64,000 nucleotides of DNA from Rhodoferax aquaticus (GCF_006974105.1 NZ_CP036282.1:682001-746000), one strand, 5' to 3'; counted from the stretch's first letter, positions 47,071 to 56,227 are shown. Made by a program: numbers and translations. The notes: generated by a model from the letters alone, not told the origin.

Positions 47071-48036
47071 CTAATTTGCAGGGGTATTGCTTGGCGCGAG
47101 CGCCACACTCCACTCCAGCCAGCCGCCGTCAAACACCGCAATGTGCTCCCAGCCCATGAGCCAGGCGTAGAAAAAAGCCAGCGACGCCCGCCACCCCGTG
47201 CCGCAATAAAACGCAAGCTGCAAGCCGGGGTGAATGCCTTCTGCACGCCACATGGCGGCAATGTCAGCCGCGCTGCGCAGGCAGCCGTCGGCGGTGTGGA
47301 AGGCGTCCATGCCGTTGACATCCACACGGGCAAGCGCGTGCCTCTCCGCACTGTCCGCATGGCCCCACAGCGCGCCGGGAATGTCGCCCTTGGCGCTGAT
47401 GTAGTCGTAGCCCGAGGTGCGGCCCGTGTGTTCCCCCCAGGTGCGCACGCTGACCAAGGCCGCGCCCGGCGTGTGGGGGTACTGCTCGGCTTGCGCCAAG
47501 TTCAGCATCCACTGCGGCTGTGCGGGGCAGGGCACACCAAAGCCTGCTGGCGGGCAGGGTGCTTGCACGCGTGAGGGCAAATGCCCTTTTCCTTGGGCCC
47601 ACGGCAAGCCCGCACGTTGCCACGCTGCTACGCCTCCATCGAGCAAGCGTACATCGCGCACCCCGGCGTAGAGCATGAGATGCGCCACGCGGCCCACGGC
47701 CGTGGCCGTGCGCCCCAGCACAATCACCGTGGTGTCATGGGCAATGCCCAGGCCCAGCAGCACCGCCAGCAAAGCGTCATCGCTCACCTTGTTCCAGAGC
47801 GGCGGCGCTTCCAGCCAGTGCGTGTCCACATACCTAGCGCCCGGGACATGGCCTTGGGCATAGGCCGCCCCGCCGTCCGACCCCACCTCCAGCACACACC
47901 ACGCCCCCTCAGGCGCAGCCTCCACCGGCGCACCAGCCTGCAACAGCGCCAACCATTGCGGCACCACCAGGTGCTGCCAGCGGACCAGGTCGCGGCGAAA
48001 CAGCGGGGTGGTGGGGCGGTGTGCAGCTGCGGTCAT
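47071..48036 (-). CDS. Two-domain rhodanese-type sulfurtransferase
   Basis: 321 residues, two rhodanese domains as in thiosulfate and 3-mercaptopyruvate sulfurtransferases. The C-terminal domain has the active-site loop FYCGTGWRAS with its persulfide cysteine. The N-terminal domain has GRTATAVGR where a cysteine would be, so it is inactive, which is normal for this family. The loop CGTGWRAS differs from the CGSGVTA of mercaptopyruvate enzymes, so substrate preference is open. It diverges from urtA. Confidence 0.85.
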   Translation of the reverse strand: MTAAAHRPTTPLFRRDLVRWQHLVVPQWLALLQAGAPVEAAPEGAWCVLEVGSDGGAAYAQGHVPGARYVDTHWLEAPPLWNKVSDDALLAVLLGLGIAHDTTVIVLGRTATAVGRVAHLMLYAGVRDVRLLDGGVAAWQRAGLPWAQGKGHLPSRVQAPCPPAGFGVPCPAQPQWMLNLAQAEQYPHTPGAALVSVRTWGEHTGRTSGYDYISAKGDIPGALWGHADSAERHALARVDVNGMDAFHTADGCLRSAADIAAMWRAEGIHPGLQLAFYCGTGWRASLAFFYAWLMGWEHIAVFDGGWLEWSVALAPSNTPAN

Positions 48037-48082
48037 GGTGAGAAAAATTTGGGCTAATTATGGCTCTGGCGCGCATGTGGAT

Positions 48083-48104
48083 TGCGCAAGCAGCTATAAA
48101 AACT
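48083..48104. repeat. Short interspersed repeat before urtA
   Basis: TGCGCAAGCAGCTATAAAAACT is the reverse-complement form of the AGCTxCTTGCGCA element also seen at 14104-14152. Confidence 0.55.
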
Positions 48105-48140
48105 GAAGCGGACTGAACGAGGAAGAGTGTTGAGCCCTAC

Positions 48141-48183
48141 GGCCCCACATACGCCACTCGGCGTATTTCCCAAACCCGGGGCC
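48141..48183 (+). promoter_or_regulatory. Structured element upstream of urtA
   Basis: Two nested stems: outer GGCCCC (48141-48146) with GGGGCC (48178-48183), inner ATACGCC (48149-48155) with GGCGTAT (48160-48166) and loop ACTC. It lies about 95 bases before the urtA start. It could be a folded mRNA leader or a protein operator that happens to be palindromic. No riboswitch family that I know fits it clearly. Confidence 0.5.
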
Positions 48184-48278
48184 TTGCCTAAAGTTGAACC
48201 ACGTTAACGCAAAGGCTTGCAGCAGCAAGCACCCAGCGCGGCGAGTTTGGTTTTTCTTTAACTTTGGAAGGTCTCTTC

Positions 48279-49553
48279 ATGCAACGCACAAATTCTCGGC
48301 GCTTCACGCTCAAGGCCCTTACGGCTGCCGTCGCTCTTAGCACCCTCTCTGCAGTGCCAGCTTTTGCGGCTGACACCATCAAGGTGGGTATCTTGCACAG
48401 CCTGTCTGGCACCATGGCCATTTCTGAAACCGTGTTGAAAGACACTGTGTTGATGGCCATTGACGAAATCAACGCCAAGGGTGGCGTGCTCGGCAAGAAG
48501 CTGGAACCTGTGGTGGTAGACCCAGCGTCTAACTGGCCGCTGTTTGCTGAAAAGACCAAGCAGTTGCTGACCCAAGACAAAGTCTCCGTCATCTTCGGTT
48601 GCTGGACTTCGGTGTCCCGCAAGTCGGTGCTGCCGGTCGTGGAAGAGCTGAACGGCCTGCTGTTTTACCCCGTGCAGTACGAAGGTGAAGAGCTGTCCAA
48701 GAACGTGTTCTACACGGGTGCAGCGCCTAATCAGCAAGCTATTCCTGCTGTCGACTACCTGATGAGCAAAGAAGGCGGCGCTGCCAAGCGTTGGGTCTTG
48801 TTGGGCACCGACTATGTGTACCCCCGCACCACCAACAAAATCTTGCGCGCTTACCTGAAGTCCAAGGGCGTGAAGGACACCGACATTGACGAGAAGTACA
48901 CACCGTTTGGCCACAGCGATTACCAAACCATCGTGGCGGACATCAAGAAGTTCAGCGCTGGCGGCAAGACCGCCGTGGTGTCCACCATCAACGGCGACTC
49001 TAACGTGCCCTTCTACAAAGAGCTGGGCAACGCGGGCTTGAAGGCCAAAGACGTGCCAGTGGTGGCTTTCTCCGTGGGTGAAGAAGAGTTGCGCGGTGTG
49101 GACACCAAACCGCTGGTGGGCCACTTGGCGGCATGGAACTACTTCCAGTCCATCAAGAACCCCACCAACACCGAGTTCATCAAGAAGTGGTCTGATTACG
49201 CCAAGGCCAAGGGCATTGCTGGACACAAGGACAAGCCTTTGACCAACGACCCGATGGAAGCGACCTACATCGGCATCAATATGTGGAAGCAAGCCGTGGA
49301 GAAAGCCAAGTCCACCGACGTGGACAAGGTGATCGCAGCGATGGCGGGTCAAACCTTCAAGGCACCTAGCGGCATCGTCTCCAAGATGGATGAAAAGAAC
49401 CACCACTTGCACAAGAGCGTGTTCATCGGCGAAATCAAGGCCGACGGCCAGTTCAACGTGGTCTGGAAGACACCGGGTCCTGTGAAGGCCAAGCCATGGT
49501 CTCCGTACATCGAAGGTAACGACGTCAAGCCTGACGAACCCGTCAAGAAGTAA
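48279..49553 (+). CDS. urtA: Urea ABC transporter substrate-binding protein
   Basis: 424 residues from ATG 48279, behind TTTGGAAGG. A signal peptide ends AFA-A. The mature protein is a type I periplasmic binding protein with the UrtA features DTIKVGILHSLSGTMAISE, TVLMAIDEINAKGGVLGKK, IFGCWTSVSRKSVLPVVEE and VFYTGAAPNQQAIPAVDYL. It binds urea for the UrtBCDE transporter. First gene of the urt operon. Confidence 0.97.
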   Translation: MQRTNSRRFTLKALTAAVALSTLSAVPAFAADTIKVGILHSLSGTMAISETVLKDTVLMAIDEINAKGGVLGKKLEPVVVDPASNWPLFAEKTKQLLTQDKVSVIFGCWTSVSRKSVLPVVEELNGLLFYPVQYEGEELSKNVFYTGAAPNQQAIPAVDYLMSKEGGAAKRWVLLGTDYVYPRTTNKILRAYLKSKGVKDTDIDEKYTPFGHSDYQTIVADIKKFSAGGKTAVVSTINGDSNVPFYKELGNAGLKAKDVPVVAFSVGEEELRGVDTKPLVGHLAAWNYFQSIKNPTNTEFIKKWSDYAKAKGIAGHKDKPLTNDPMEATYIGINMWKQAVEKAKSTDVDKVIAAMAGQTFKAPSGIVSKMDEKNHHLHKSVFIGEIKADGQFNVVWKTPGPVKAKPWSPYIEGNDVKPDEPVKK

Positions 49554-49656
49554 GGCTGTCACAGGCAAGGTCAGGGAGAGAGCCGAAAAGGCCCGGGCCG
49601 CCGCCGCCTGTTGCAGGGGGTGGCGGTTGTTTGGTTTGACTGGGAGAACTTGGCGT

Positions 49657-51231
49657 ATGCCAAAGCGAATAATCCATGTGCTACTCATTGCTATGTTTTG
49701 CATAGCGGGTCGTGCATATGCACTGAGCGCTGCAGAGGCAAAATCCCTTGCGGTGGGCGAGGGAGATGCGCGTATCGAGGCATTGCGTGCGGCGGTTAGC
49801 CACGCCGATGCCAAGACGCTTGCGTTCATCCAAGCGCTGTCGGACGACGCGGTAAAGCTGGTGGGCGAAACCCCTGTGCTGGTGGTCGATGGGCAAGGCC
49901 AAGACCCTGTCACCGGGGCCCCTGTGGCACTGCCCGAGACCGCCGAAGACGTGATGAACAACAACCGCATGCGTGGCGAGCTAGACACTGCGCTGGCCGC
50001 ACTCAAGCTGCTCTCTGCGGATGCGCAGGTACGCCGTGACGCAGTGAAGACGCTGCGCGGCGAGGTGGATGAGAGCAAGCTGCCTTTGATAGAACAAGCA
50101 CTGGCTGCCGAAACGGTGGCCGACATCAAAGACCAGCTGGGCCTGCTGCGCGCCGCCGCCTTGCTGGGCAGCACCGAGATTGCGAAGCGCTTAGAGGCCG
50201 CGCAAGCCTTGGGCGAGAGCACCCAGGCGGCCACCAAGACCTTGTTGGTAGAGCGCTTGCAGGTTGAGACAGACGGCTCCGTCAAAGCAGCGCTGCACAA
50301 GAGTTTGAGCGCGGTGGAATCGCGCTTGGCCTGGGGCGACCGCTTAGGTGCTTTGTTCAGTGGCATCAGCTTAGGCAGCATCTTGCTGTTGGTCGCACTG
50401 GGACTGGCAATTACCTATGGGCTGATGGGCGTGATCAACATGGCCCATGGCGAGCTGATGATGATTGGCGCCTATGCCACCTATGTGGTGCAGGGGCTGT
50501 TTCAGAAATACCTACCCGGCGCGTTTGACTGGTACTTGCTGGCCTCCGTGCCAGTGGCATTTGCCACGTCGGCCTTGGTGGGCGCGGCGCTAGAGCGCAG
50601 CGTGATTCGATTTTTGTACGGTCGCCCGCTGGAGACCCTGCTGGCTACCTGGGGCATTAGCTTGATGCTGATGCAGCTGGTGCGCACCATTTTCGGAGCC
50701 CAAAACGTGGGCGTAGAAAACCCCCGCTGGATGAGCGGCGGCGTGCAGCTCATGGGCAACTTGTCTTTGCCCTACAACCGCTTGGTGATCGTGGGCTTTG
50801 CCATTGCGGTCTTGGTGGGTGTGTGGTTCTTGATTGAGAAAACCCGCCTGGGTTTGTTTGTGCGCGGCGTGACCCAAAACCGGCCGATTGCCAGTTGCAT
50901 GGGGGTGAACACCGCGCGGATTGACACCTACGCATTTGCACTGGGCTCGGGCATTGCGGGCCTGGCCGGTTGCGCCTTGAGCCAAGTGGGCAACGTGGGG
51001 CCGGACCTGGGCCAAGGCTACATCGTGGACTCGTTCATGGTGGTGGTGCTAGGTGGCGTAGGGCAACTCGCGGGCACCGTGTACGCAGCCATGGGGCTGG
51101 GCGTGTTGAACAAATTCTTGGAAGGCTGGACCGGCGCGGTGCTGGCCAAAATTGCGGTGCTGGTGTTCATCATCATCTTCATTCAAAAGCGCCCGCAAGG
51201 CATCTTCGCCATGAAAGGGAGGGAAGCATGA
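49657..51231 (+). CDS. urtB: Urea ABC transporter permease UrtB
   Basis: 524 residues from ATG 49657 behind GGGAGAAC. A signal-like N-terminus and a ~220-residue periplasmic, helical N-terminal domain (typical of UrtB, absent from LivH) precede about eight membrane helices (LGLAITYGLMGVINMAHGEL, RGVTQNRPIASCMGVNTARI, FMVVVLGGVGQLAGTVYAAM). Forms the channel with UrtC. Confidence 0.96.
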   Translation: MPKRIIHVLLIAMFCIAGRAYALSAAEAKSLAVGEGDARIEALRAAVSHADAKTLAFIQALSDDAVKLVGETPVLVVDGQGQDPVTGAPVALPETAEDVMNNNRMRGELDTALAALKLLSADAQVRRDAVKTLRGEVDESKLPLIEQALAAETVADIKDQLGLLRAAALLGSTEIAKRLEAAQALGESTQAATKTLLVERLQVETDGSVKAALHKSLSAVESRLAWGDRLGALFSGISLGSILLLVALGLAITYGLMGVINMAHGELMMIGAYATYVVQGLFQKYLPGAFDWYLLASVPVAFATSALVGAALERSVIRFLYGRPLETLLATWGISLMLMQLVRTIFGAQNVGVENPRWMSGGVQLMGNLSLPYNRLVIVGFAIAVLVGVWFLIEKTRLGLFVRGVTQNRPIASCMGVNTARIDTYAFALGSGIAGLAGCALSQVGNVGPDLGQGYIVDSFMVVVLGGVGQLAGTVYAAMGLGVLNKFLEGWTGAVLAKIAVLVFIIIFIQKRPQGIFAMKGREA

Positions 51232-52310
51232 GCAAGCCCTTGTTAACGCGCTCAGCTTGGGGCGCTTGGTTGGTGGCACTGGTGGTGCTGTGCGCCGTGG
51301 TACCGGTGCTGAACCTGTGGGTGCCTGCGGACAGCGTGTTCCACATGAGCGACTTTGCGGTGGCGCTGGTGGGCAAGATCATGTGCTACGCCATATGCGC
51401 GCTGGCCATGGACCTGATCTGGGGCTACACCGGCATCTTGAGCTTAGGGCACGGTGTGTTCTTTGCGCTGGGCGGCTATGCCATGGGCATGTACCTCATG
51501 CGCCAGATTGGCTTGGACGGCAACTACAAAAGCGCCTTGCCTGACTTCATGGTGTTCTTGGACTGGAAGACTCTGCCCTGGCATTGGACCTTGTCTGACA
51601 GCTTTGTCGCCACGCTGCTGCTGGTCGTGCTGGTGCCGGGCTTGGTGGCCTTGGTGTTTGGCTTCTTTGCGTTTCGGTCTCGCATCAAGGGCGTGTACTT
51701 TTCCATCATCACGCAGGCGATGACGTTTGCGGCAATGCTGCTGTTCTTTCGCAATGAAACCGGCTTTGGTGGCAACAACGGCTTTACCGACTTCAAACGC
51801 ATTGTGGACATCCCAATTGCCACCACCAGCATGCGCATGACCTTGTTTGTGATGACCGCAGCCACCTTGCTTAGCTTCTTCTTGATGGCGCGCTGGTTGG
51901 TGGGCAGCAAGTTTGGCCGCGTGCTGCAAGCCGTGCGCGATGCAGAAACGCGGGTCATGTTCAGTGGCTACAACCCCATTGGCTACAAGCTCACCATTTG
52001 GGTGATCTCCGCCATGATGTGTGGCGTGGCCGGGGCTTTGTATGTGCCGCAAGTGGGCATCATCAACCCCAGCGAAATGAGCCCTGCGAACTCGATTGAG
52101 ATTGCCATTTGGGCGGCAGTGGGCGGGCGTGCCACCCTCATTGGCCCCATCGTGGGTGCCTTCTTGGTCAACGGTGCCAAGAGCTGGTTGACCGTGACCT
52201 ACCCTGAGTTTTGGTTGTACTTTTTGGGGGCCTTGTTTATTGGTGTGACCTTGTTCTTGCCCGATGGCGTGGTGGGCTTGGTGAAAAAGCTCAAGGGAGG
52301 CAAAGCATGA
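51228..52310 (+). CDS. urtC: Urea ABC transporter permease UrtC
   Basis: 360 residues; the ATG at 51228 overlaps the urtB stop (ATGA). LivM-like membrane protein with DLIWGYTGILSLGHGVFFAL, GKFGRVLQAVRDAETRVMFS-type coupling helix and YVPQVGIINPSEMSPANSIE. An upstream frame in another reading was rejected. It overlaps urtD by 4 bases. Confidence 0.97.
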   Translation: MSKPLLTRSAWGAWLVALVVLCAVVPVLNLWVPADSVFHMSDFAVALVGKIMCYAICALAMDLIWGYTGILSLGHGVFFALGGYAMGMYLMRQIGLDGNYKSALPDFMVFLDWKTLPWHWTLSDSFVATLLLVVLVPGLVALVFGFFAFRSRIKGVYFSIITQAMTFAAMLLFFRNETGFGGNNGFTDFKRIVDIPIATTSMRMTLFVMTAATLLSFFLMARWLVGSKFGRVLQAVRDAETRVMFSGYNPIGYKLTIWVISAMMCGVAGALYVPQVGIINPSEMSPANSIEIAIWAAVGGRATLIGPIVGAFLVNGAKSWLTVTYPEFWLYFLGALFIGVTLFLPDGVVGLVKKLKGGKA

Positions 52311-53188
52311 CCCCCGATCTGCTGGAACAAGGCGCTAAGCGCGTGCAAGCCCATGTAGCGGCGCTTGAAGCGCGCACAGGGCAAACCGAGTCGGGCGGGC
52401 GCGCTGCAGGCTTTTCTCGGCTGGCCACGCCGGGCGAGGTGGATGTAACCCACGGGCGCATCTTGTACTTGGAAGATGTGAGCGTGAGCTTTGATGGCTT
52501 TAAGGCTATCAACAACTTGTCGCTAGACATTGCACCGGGCGAGCTGCGCTGCATCATTGGCCCCAATGGGGCGGGCAAGACCACGATGATGGACATCATC
52601 ACCGGCAAAACCAAGCCCAATACGGGCACGGTGTTCTTTGGCAGCACCATCGACTTGCTGCGCTACAAAGAGGCCGAAATTGCCCAGCTAGGCATTGGCC
52701 GCAAGTTCCAAAAGCCCACGGTGTTTGAGCAGCTGACGGTGTTTGAAAACTTGGAGCTGGCTTTGAAGACGAACAAGGGCGTTAAAGCCTCGATGTTCTT
52801 CAAGCTCGACTCGGCCCAGCGCGACCGCTTGGCCGAGGTACTGCACACCATCCATTTGGCAGAGAGCGTGCACCGCTTGGCAGGCAACTTGAGCCACGGG
52901 CAAAAGCAGTGGTTAGAGATTGGCATGCTGCTCATGCAAGACCCCAAGCTCTTGCTCTTGGATGAGCCGGTGGCGGGCATGACGGATGAAGAAACGGAGC
53001 GCACGGCGGAGTTATTCTTGAGCCTGAAAGGCAAGCACTCCCTCATGGTGGTGGAGCACGATATGAGTTTCATCCGCACCATCAGCGACATCGTCACCGT
53101 GTTGTGCGAGGGCTCGGTGTTGGCGCAAGGCACGCTGGATCAGGTGCAGGCGGATGAGCGGGTGATTGAGGTGTACCTTGGGCGCTGA
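52307..53188 (+). CDS. urtD: Urea ABC transporter ATPase UrtD
   Basis: 293 residues; ATG overlaps the urtC stop (ATGA). Walker A is GPNGAGKTT (residues 85-93), the signature LSHGQKQWLEIG, and Walker B LLLLDEPVAGM. The first ~50 residues are a non-conserved extension before the ATPase fold. LivG-like. urtE follows only after 863 bases of repeats, an unusual break in an otherwise overlapping operon. Confidence 0.97.
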   Translation: MTPDLLEQGAKRVQAHVAALEARTGQTESGGRAAGFSRLATPGEVDVTHGRILYLEDVSVSFDGFKAINNLSLDIAPGELRCIIGPNGAGKTTMMDIITGKTKPNTGTVFFGSTIDLLRYKEAEIAQLGIGRKFQKPTVFEQLTVFENLELALKTNKGVKASMFFKLDSAQRDRLAEVLHTIHLAESVHRLAGNLSHGQKQWLEIGMLLMQDPKLLLLDEPVAGMTDEETERTAELFLSLKGKHSLMVVEHDMSFIRTISDIVTVLCEGSVLAQGTLDQVQADERVIEVYLGR

Positions 53189-53216
53189 TGTGAATTCAGC
53201 TTCGGGTGGGCTTGCG

Positions 53217-53425
53217 CGCCAACATGCCGGGGCTTGCCCGGCAGCAACTCACTTTCTTTTGCGTCGCCAAAAGAAAGTAAGCAAAGAAAAGGCGACCCCA
53301 CTGCTTGCGTCCCTTCGCTGCGCTACGGGCAAGCTGCGGTGCTCGACCCAGCCGGGGCCGGGTTCGAACTCGCCTACGGCTCAAACAATCGCCCGTCCTC
53401 ACCCGTCTGGCTCTGTGCTCCTCGG
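53217..53425 (+). repeat. Long intergenic repeat, copy A
   Basis: It begins with GCCGGGGCTTGCCCGGC and ACTCACTTTCTTTTGCGTCG, has the inverted repeat CTTTCTTTTG/CAAAAGAAAG followed by TAAGCAAAGAAAAGGCGACCC, and ends near CTGTGCTCCTCGGCGCA. Copies B and C share the same blocks. Open frames through it are spurious. Confidence 0.8.
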
Positions 53426-53518
53426 CGCAAGCAGAGGGGGCTGGGGGCAGCGGGTATTTTCGTTGTACTTGGGGGGATGCGTGTGACCTTGCTTTTCTCT
53501 CACGATACCTCTGGACTT

Positions 53519-53740
53519 TGTGGCGTGTCGGGACATGCGCCCGACAGCGCACTCACTTTTCTTGCTTCGCCAAGAAAAGTAAGCAAAAGAAGGCGAGCCG
53601 GATGCGTCGGCCCTGCGGGCACGCTGCGTTGCTCGGCATGGGTGGGGTCTGGCTCGAACTCGCCCTGCGGGCTCAAACAATCGCCAGCCCTGATCCACCC
53701 ACGCCTGCGCTACTCGCCTCCTCACAACGGCATAAGCCCA
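53519..53740 (+). repeat. Long intergenic repeat, copy B
   Basis: Same orientation as copy A: ACTCACTTTTCTTGCTTCGCC, AAGAAAAGTAAGCAAAAGAAGG, CGAACTCGCCCTGCGGGCTC and AAACAATCGCCAGCCCTGAT. More diverged from A than C is in the hairpin. The downstream limit is approximate. Confidence 0.75.
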
Positions 53741-53814
53741 ATAGCCGAAGACCAACACCCCGCCCGCGCAGTGTGCGGACGCGCCGAGCGCAGCGATGGC
53801 GTGCGGCTGCAGAA

Positions 53815-54035
53815 AACCCTTCTGTGTGCGCCGAGGAGCACAGGGACCAGTGGATCAGGGCTGGCGTTGTTTGAGCGCAGCGAGTTTAGCCAGACCCCAC
53901 TGGGCCCGCGCACCGCAGGTTTCCCCGTAGCGCAGCGCAGGGGACGCAGACAGCAGGGTCGCTTTTTCTTTGCTTACTTTCTTTTGGCGAAGCAAAAGAA
54001 AGTGAGTAGCCGCCGGGCTACCCCCGGCACCAGCC
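53815..54035 (-). repeat. Long intergenic repeat, copy C (inverted)
   Basis: Reverse-complement orientation: on the minus strand it reads GGTGCCGGGGGTAGCCCGGC, ACTCACTTTCTTTTGCTTCG, AAGTAAGCAAAGAAAAAGCG and ends near CTGTGCTCCTCGGCGCA. B and C face each other tail to tail. It ends only about 20 bases before urtE. Confidence 0.8.
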
Positions 54036-54051
54036 AAGCAGGCGAACACAA

Positions 54052-54744
54052 ATGCTGAACGTTAAAAACATCAACCAATACTACGGCGGCTCCCACATCC
54101 TGCGCGATGTGAGCGTGCAAGCACACTTGGGCAAAGTCACCGTCGTCTTAGGGCGCAACGGAGTGGGCAAGACCACGTTGCTGAAGTCACTCATGGGCTT
54201 GGTGCCTATCAAAACCGGCACGATGGAGCTAGACGGCAAGCCCATCCACAAAGCCACACCGTACGAGCGCGCGCGTGCGGGCATGGGTTTTGTGCCACAA
54301 GGGCGTGAAATCTTTGCGCGGCTCACGGTGGAAGAAAACCTGCGCATGGGGCTGGCCTACAAGCCAGCGGGTACGCCCATTCCGCCCGAATTGTTTGAGC
54401 TGTTCCCGGTGCTGCAGCAGATGCTGCACAGGCGCGGGGGCGACTTGTCGGGGGGGCAACAGCAGCAGCTGGCGATTGCCCGCGCTTTGGCGGCTGGGCC
54501 TAAGTTGCTTATCTTGGACGAGCCTACCGAGGGCATTCAGCCCAGCATCATCAAAGACATTGGCCGCGTGATCCGCATGCTGGCCGACCGGGGCACCATG
54601 GCGATTGTGCTGGTGGAGCAGTACTACGACTTTGCCCAAGACTTGGCCGACGACTACGTGGTGATGGAGCGTGGCGCGGTGCGCGCAAGCGGCTTGGGCA
54701 AGAACATGGCGGCCGATGGGGTGCGCCAGATGGTGGCCATTTAG
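54052..54744 (+). CDS. urtE: Urea ABC transporter ATPase UrtE
   Basis: 230 residues. Walker A GRNGVGKTT (34-42), signature LSGGQQQQLAIARAL, Walker B LLILDEPTEGIQ. The LivF-like N-terminus NVKNINQYYGGSHILRDVSV is typical. It is separated from urtD by repeats but must work with it, as UrtDE form the ATPase pair. ureD follows. Confidence 0.97.
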   Translation: MLNVKNINQYYGGSHILRDVSVQAHLGKVTVVLGRNGVGKTTLLKSLMGLVPIKTGTMELDGKPIHKATPYERARAGMGFVPQGREIFARLTVEENLRMGLAYKPAGTPIPPELFELFPVLQQMLHRRGGDLSGGQQQQLAIARALAAGPKLLILDEPTEGIQPSIIKDIGRVIRMLADRGTMAIVLVEQYYDFAQDLADDYVVMERGAVRASGLGKNMAADGVRQMVAI

Positions 54745-54805
54745 GACGCAGGCTTTAGCTGCTCAGGCGGACTGCCTTCGCCGGGGCAGCGTTTACGATT
54801 GGCAT

Positions 54806-55636
54806 ATGACTTGGCACGCCTCACTCTCGCTGGACTACACCTATGAATCTGCCCGCACCGTGGTGCGGCACCTGCACCAGGGGCCGCTGCGGGTACTGCA
54901 AAGCTTGTACCCGGAGGGCGATGGTGTGTGCCACAACGTGTTGGTGCACCCGCCCGGTGGCTTGGTCGGAGGCGACACCTTGGACATTGCGGTCAGCGTG
55001 GCCCCTGGCGCACATGGGCTGATCACCACACCGGGCGCTGCGCGCTTTTACCGCTCCGAAGGGCCACTGGCCCTGCAGCGCACCCACATTCGCTTAGAAG
55101 ACCGTGCGCGCCTGGAGTGGTTGCCTACAGAGGCCATTTTGTACAGCGGGTGCGAGGCCGAAAACCGTTTGACCATGGACTTGGCGCCCGACGCCGAGCT
55201 CATGGGGTGGGATGTCACCGCACTGGGCCTGCCCCACGCGCAGCAGCCCTATGTGTTGGGGCGCTACCGCCAACACATGGAGGTGCCTGGCGTGTGGTTA
55301 GAGCGCGGCATTTTGGATGCAAGCGACACGCGTTTGCTCAACAGCCCTGTGGGCTTGGACGGCATGCACTGCATGGGCACGCTCTTTTTTGTGGCCGGCA
55401 AAGCGCTGACTCGCCAACGCCGTGAGTTGGCCTTAGACACTGCGCGTGCAGTGTTTGAGGGCCATGCGCTGCAGTCACGGGTGGGGGTGACCGCTGTGAA
55501 CCCCAGGGTGCTGGTGTTGCGCGTGCTGGCACCCCAGGTCGAGCCCGCCATGCAGCTCTTGAAGCAGGTGTGGGCCACATGGCGGCCTGCGCTGTGGGAC
55601 TTGCCTGCGACCTATCCGCGCATTTGGCGCATGTAA
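54806..55636 (+). CDS. ureD: Urease accessory protein UreD
   Basis: 276 residues from ATG 54806; an upstream frame overlapping urtE was rejected. UreD features: LVHPPGGLVGGDTLDIAVSV, LITTPGAARFYRS, ARLEWLPTEAILYSGCEAEN, GWDVTALGLP. UreD docks on apo-urease and recruits UreF/UreG. It is separated by about 36 kb from the rest of the urease genes, which is unusual because ureD normally precedes ureA directly. Confidence 0.96.
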   Translation: MTWHASLSLDYTYESARTVVRHLHQGPLRVLQSLYPEGDGVCHNVLVHPPGGLVGGDTLDIAVSVAPGAHGLITTPGAARFYRSEGPLALQRTHIRLEDRARLEWLPTEAILYSGCEAENRLTMDLAPDAELMGWDVTALGLPHAQQPYVLGRYRQHMEVPGVWLERGILDASDTRLLNSPVGLDGMHCMGTLFFVAGKALTRQRRELALDTARAVFEGHALQSRVGVTAVNPRVLVLRVLAPQVEPAMQLLKQVWATWRPALWDLPATYPRIWRM

Positions 55637-55643
55637 GCCCGGC

Positions 55644-56213
55644 TTAGCCCTGGTGCATGGGGTTCAGGTGGGCCAAATAGTGGCTGGGTATCAGCGCATG
55701 GTGCTCGGCCTTGGGCAGGGCGTAGTGCCACCATTCATGGGCAATGTGCTCAAACCCAGCATCCTCCATGAGGGTGAGCAGCAGCGTGCGGTTGGCCTGC
55801 GCAGTGGCTGACACGCGGTCGCAAAAGTGGTGGGACAGCGCGCTCATGTCATCAAACGCGGTGCCCATGTCTAGCTCTTGCCCGGTGGCGTCCACCAAGG
55901 TGAGGTCGATGGCGGTACCCCGGGTGTGGTTGGAACCAATGCTGGGGTCTGCCACGTAAGCGCGGTCAGGGGCGGTTTCCCACAGCATGACCTGGGCCTC
56001 GTGCGGGCGAAAGGCATCGAATATTTTGAGGCGCAAGCCGTGCGCGGCGGCCAGACGCACCGCGCTGCGCAGGCAGACTTCGGCTTCGTGGTGCAGCAGG
56101 CACAGAGGGCGGGCGTAAATGGCCTGGCCGGCCACATTGTTGTCGGTGGCGTAGAGCAGATCCAGCAACACATCGTGGGTATCGGGGCTGATCTGAACCA
56201 ATGGACTCGTCAT
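55644..56213 (-). CDS. ddpX: D-alanyl-D-alanine dipeptidase, VanX/DdpX-like
   Basis: 189 residues. The zinc motif SNHTRGTAIDL (His96, Asp103) and the EWWH motif (Glu160, His163) are complete, and the substrate arginine is in FDAFRPHEAQ. E. coli DdpX recycles D-Ala-D-Ala as a nutrient; resistance-type VanX is paired with VanA/VanH genes, which are absent here, so a housekeeping role is more likely. No signal peptide. It converges on ureD with 7 bases between stops. Confidence 0.9.
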   Translation of the reverse strand: MTSPLVQISPDTHDVLLDLLYATDNNVAGQAIYARPLCLLHHEAEVCLRSAVRLAAAHGLRLKIFDAFRPHEAQVMLWETAPDRAYVADPSIGSNHTRGTAIDLTLVDATGQELDMGTAFDDMSALSHHFCDRVSATAQANRTLLLTLMEDAGFEHIAHEWWHYALPKAEHHALIPSHYLAHLNPMHQG

Positions 56214-56227
56214 AAATTTGCAGCAAA

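Noticed and set aside
48050..48278. Sigma-54 (-24/-12) promoter before urtA
   Set aside because: TGGCTCTGGCGCGCA looked similar, but the spacing between GG and GC is 9 instead of 10 and the consensus is poor.
48258..50381. Long open frame on the minus strand across urtA and urtB
   Set aside because: It is antisense to two well-recognised urt genes, has low-complexity composition and no family similarity; it follows from codon bias of the sense strand.
53189..54051. CRISPR array
   Set aside because: Only three copies, about 210 bases each, in mixed orientation and without regular spacers. No cas genes in the window.
53234..54058. Open frames between urtD and urtE
   Set aside because: They run through the intergenic repeat copies, are present in several frames and have no protein-like pattern.
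55644..56213. Vancomycin-resistance VanX
   Set aside because: The catalytic motifs match, but no vanH, vanA, vanR or vanS lies nearby; a nutritional dipeptidase is more likely in a Gram-negative genome.
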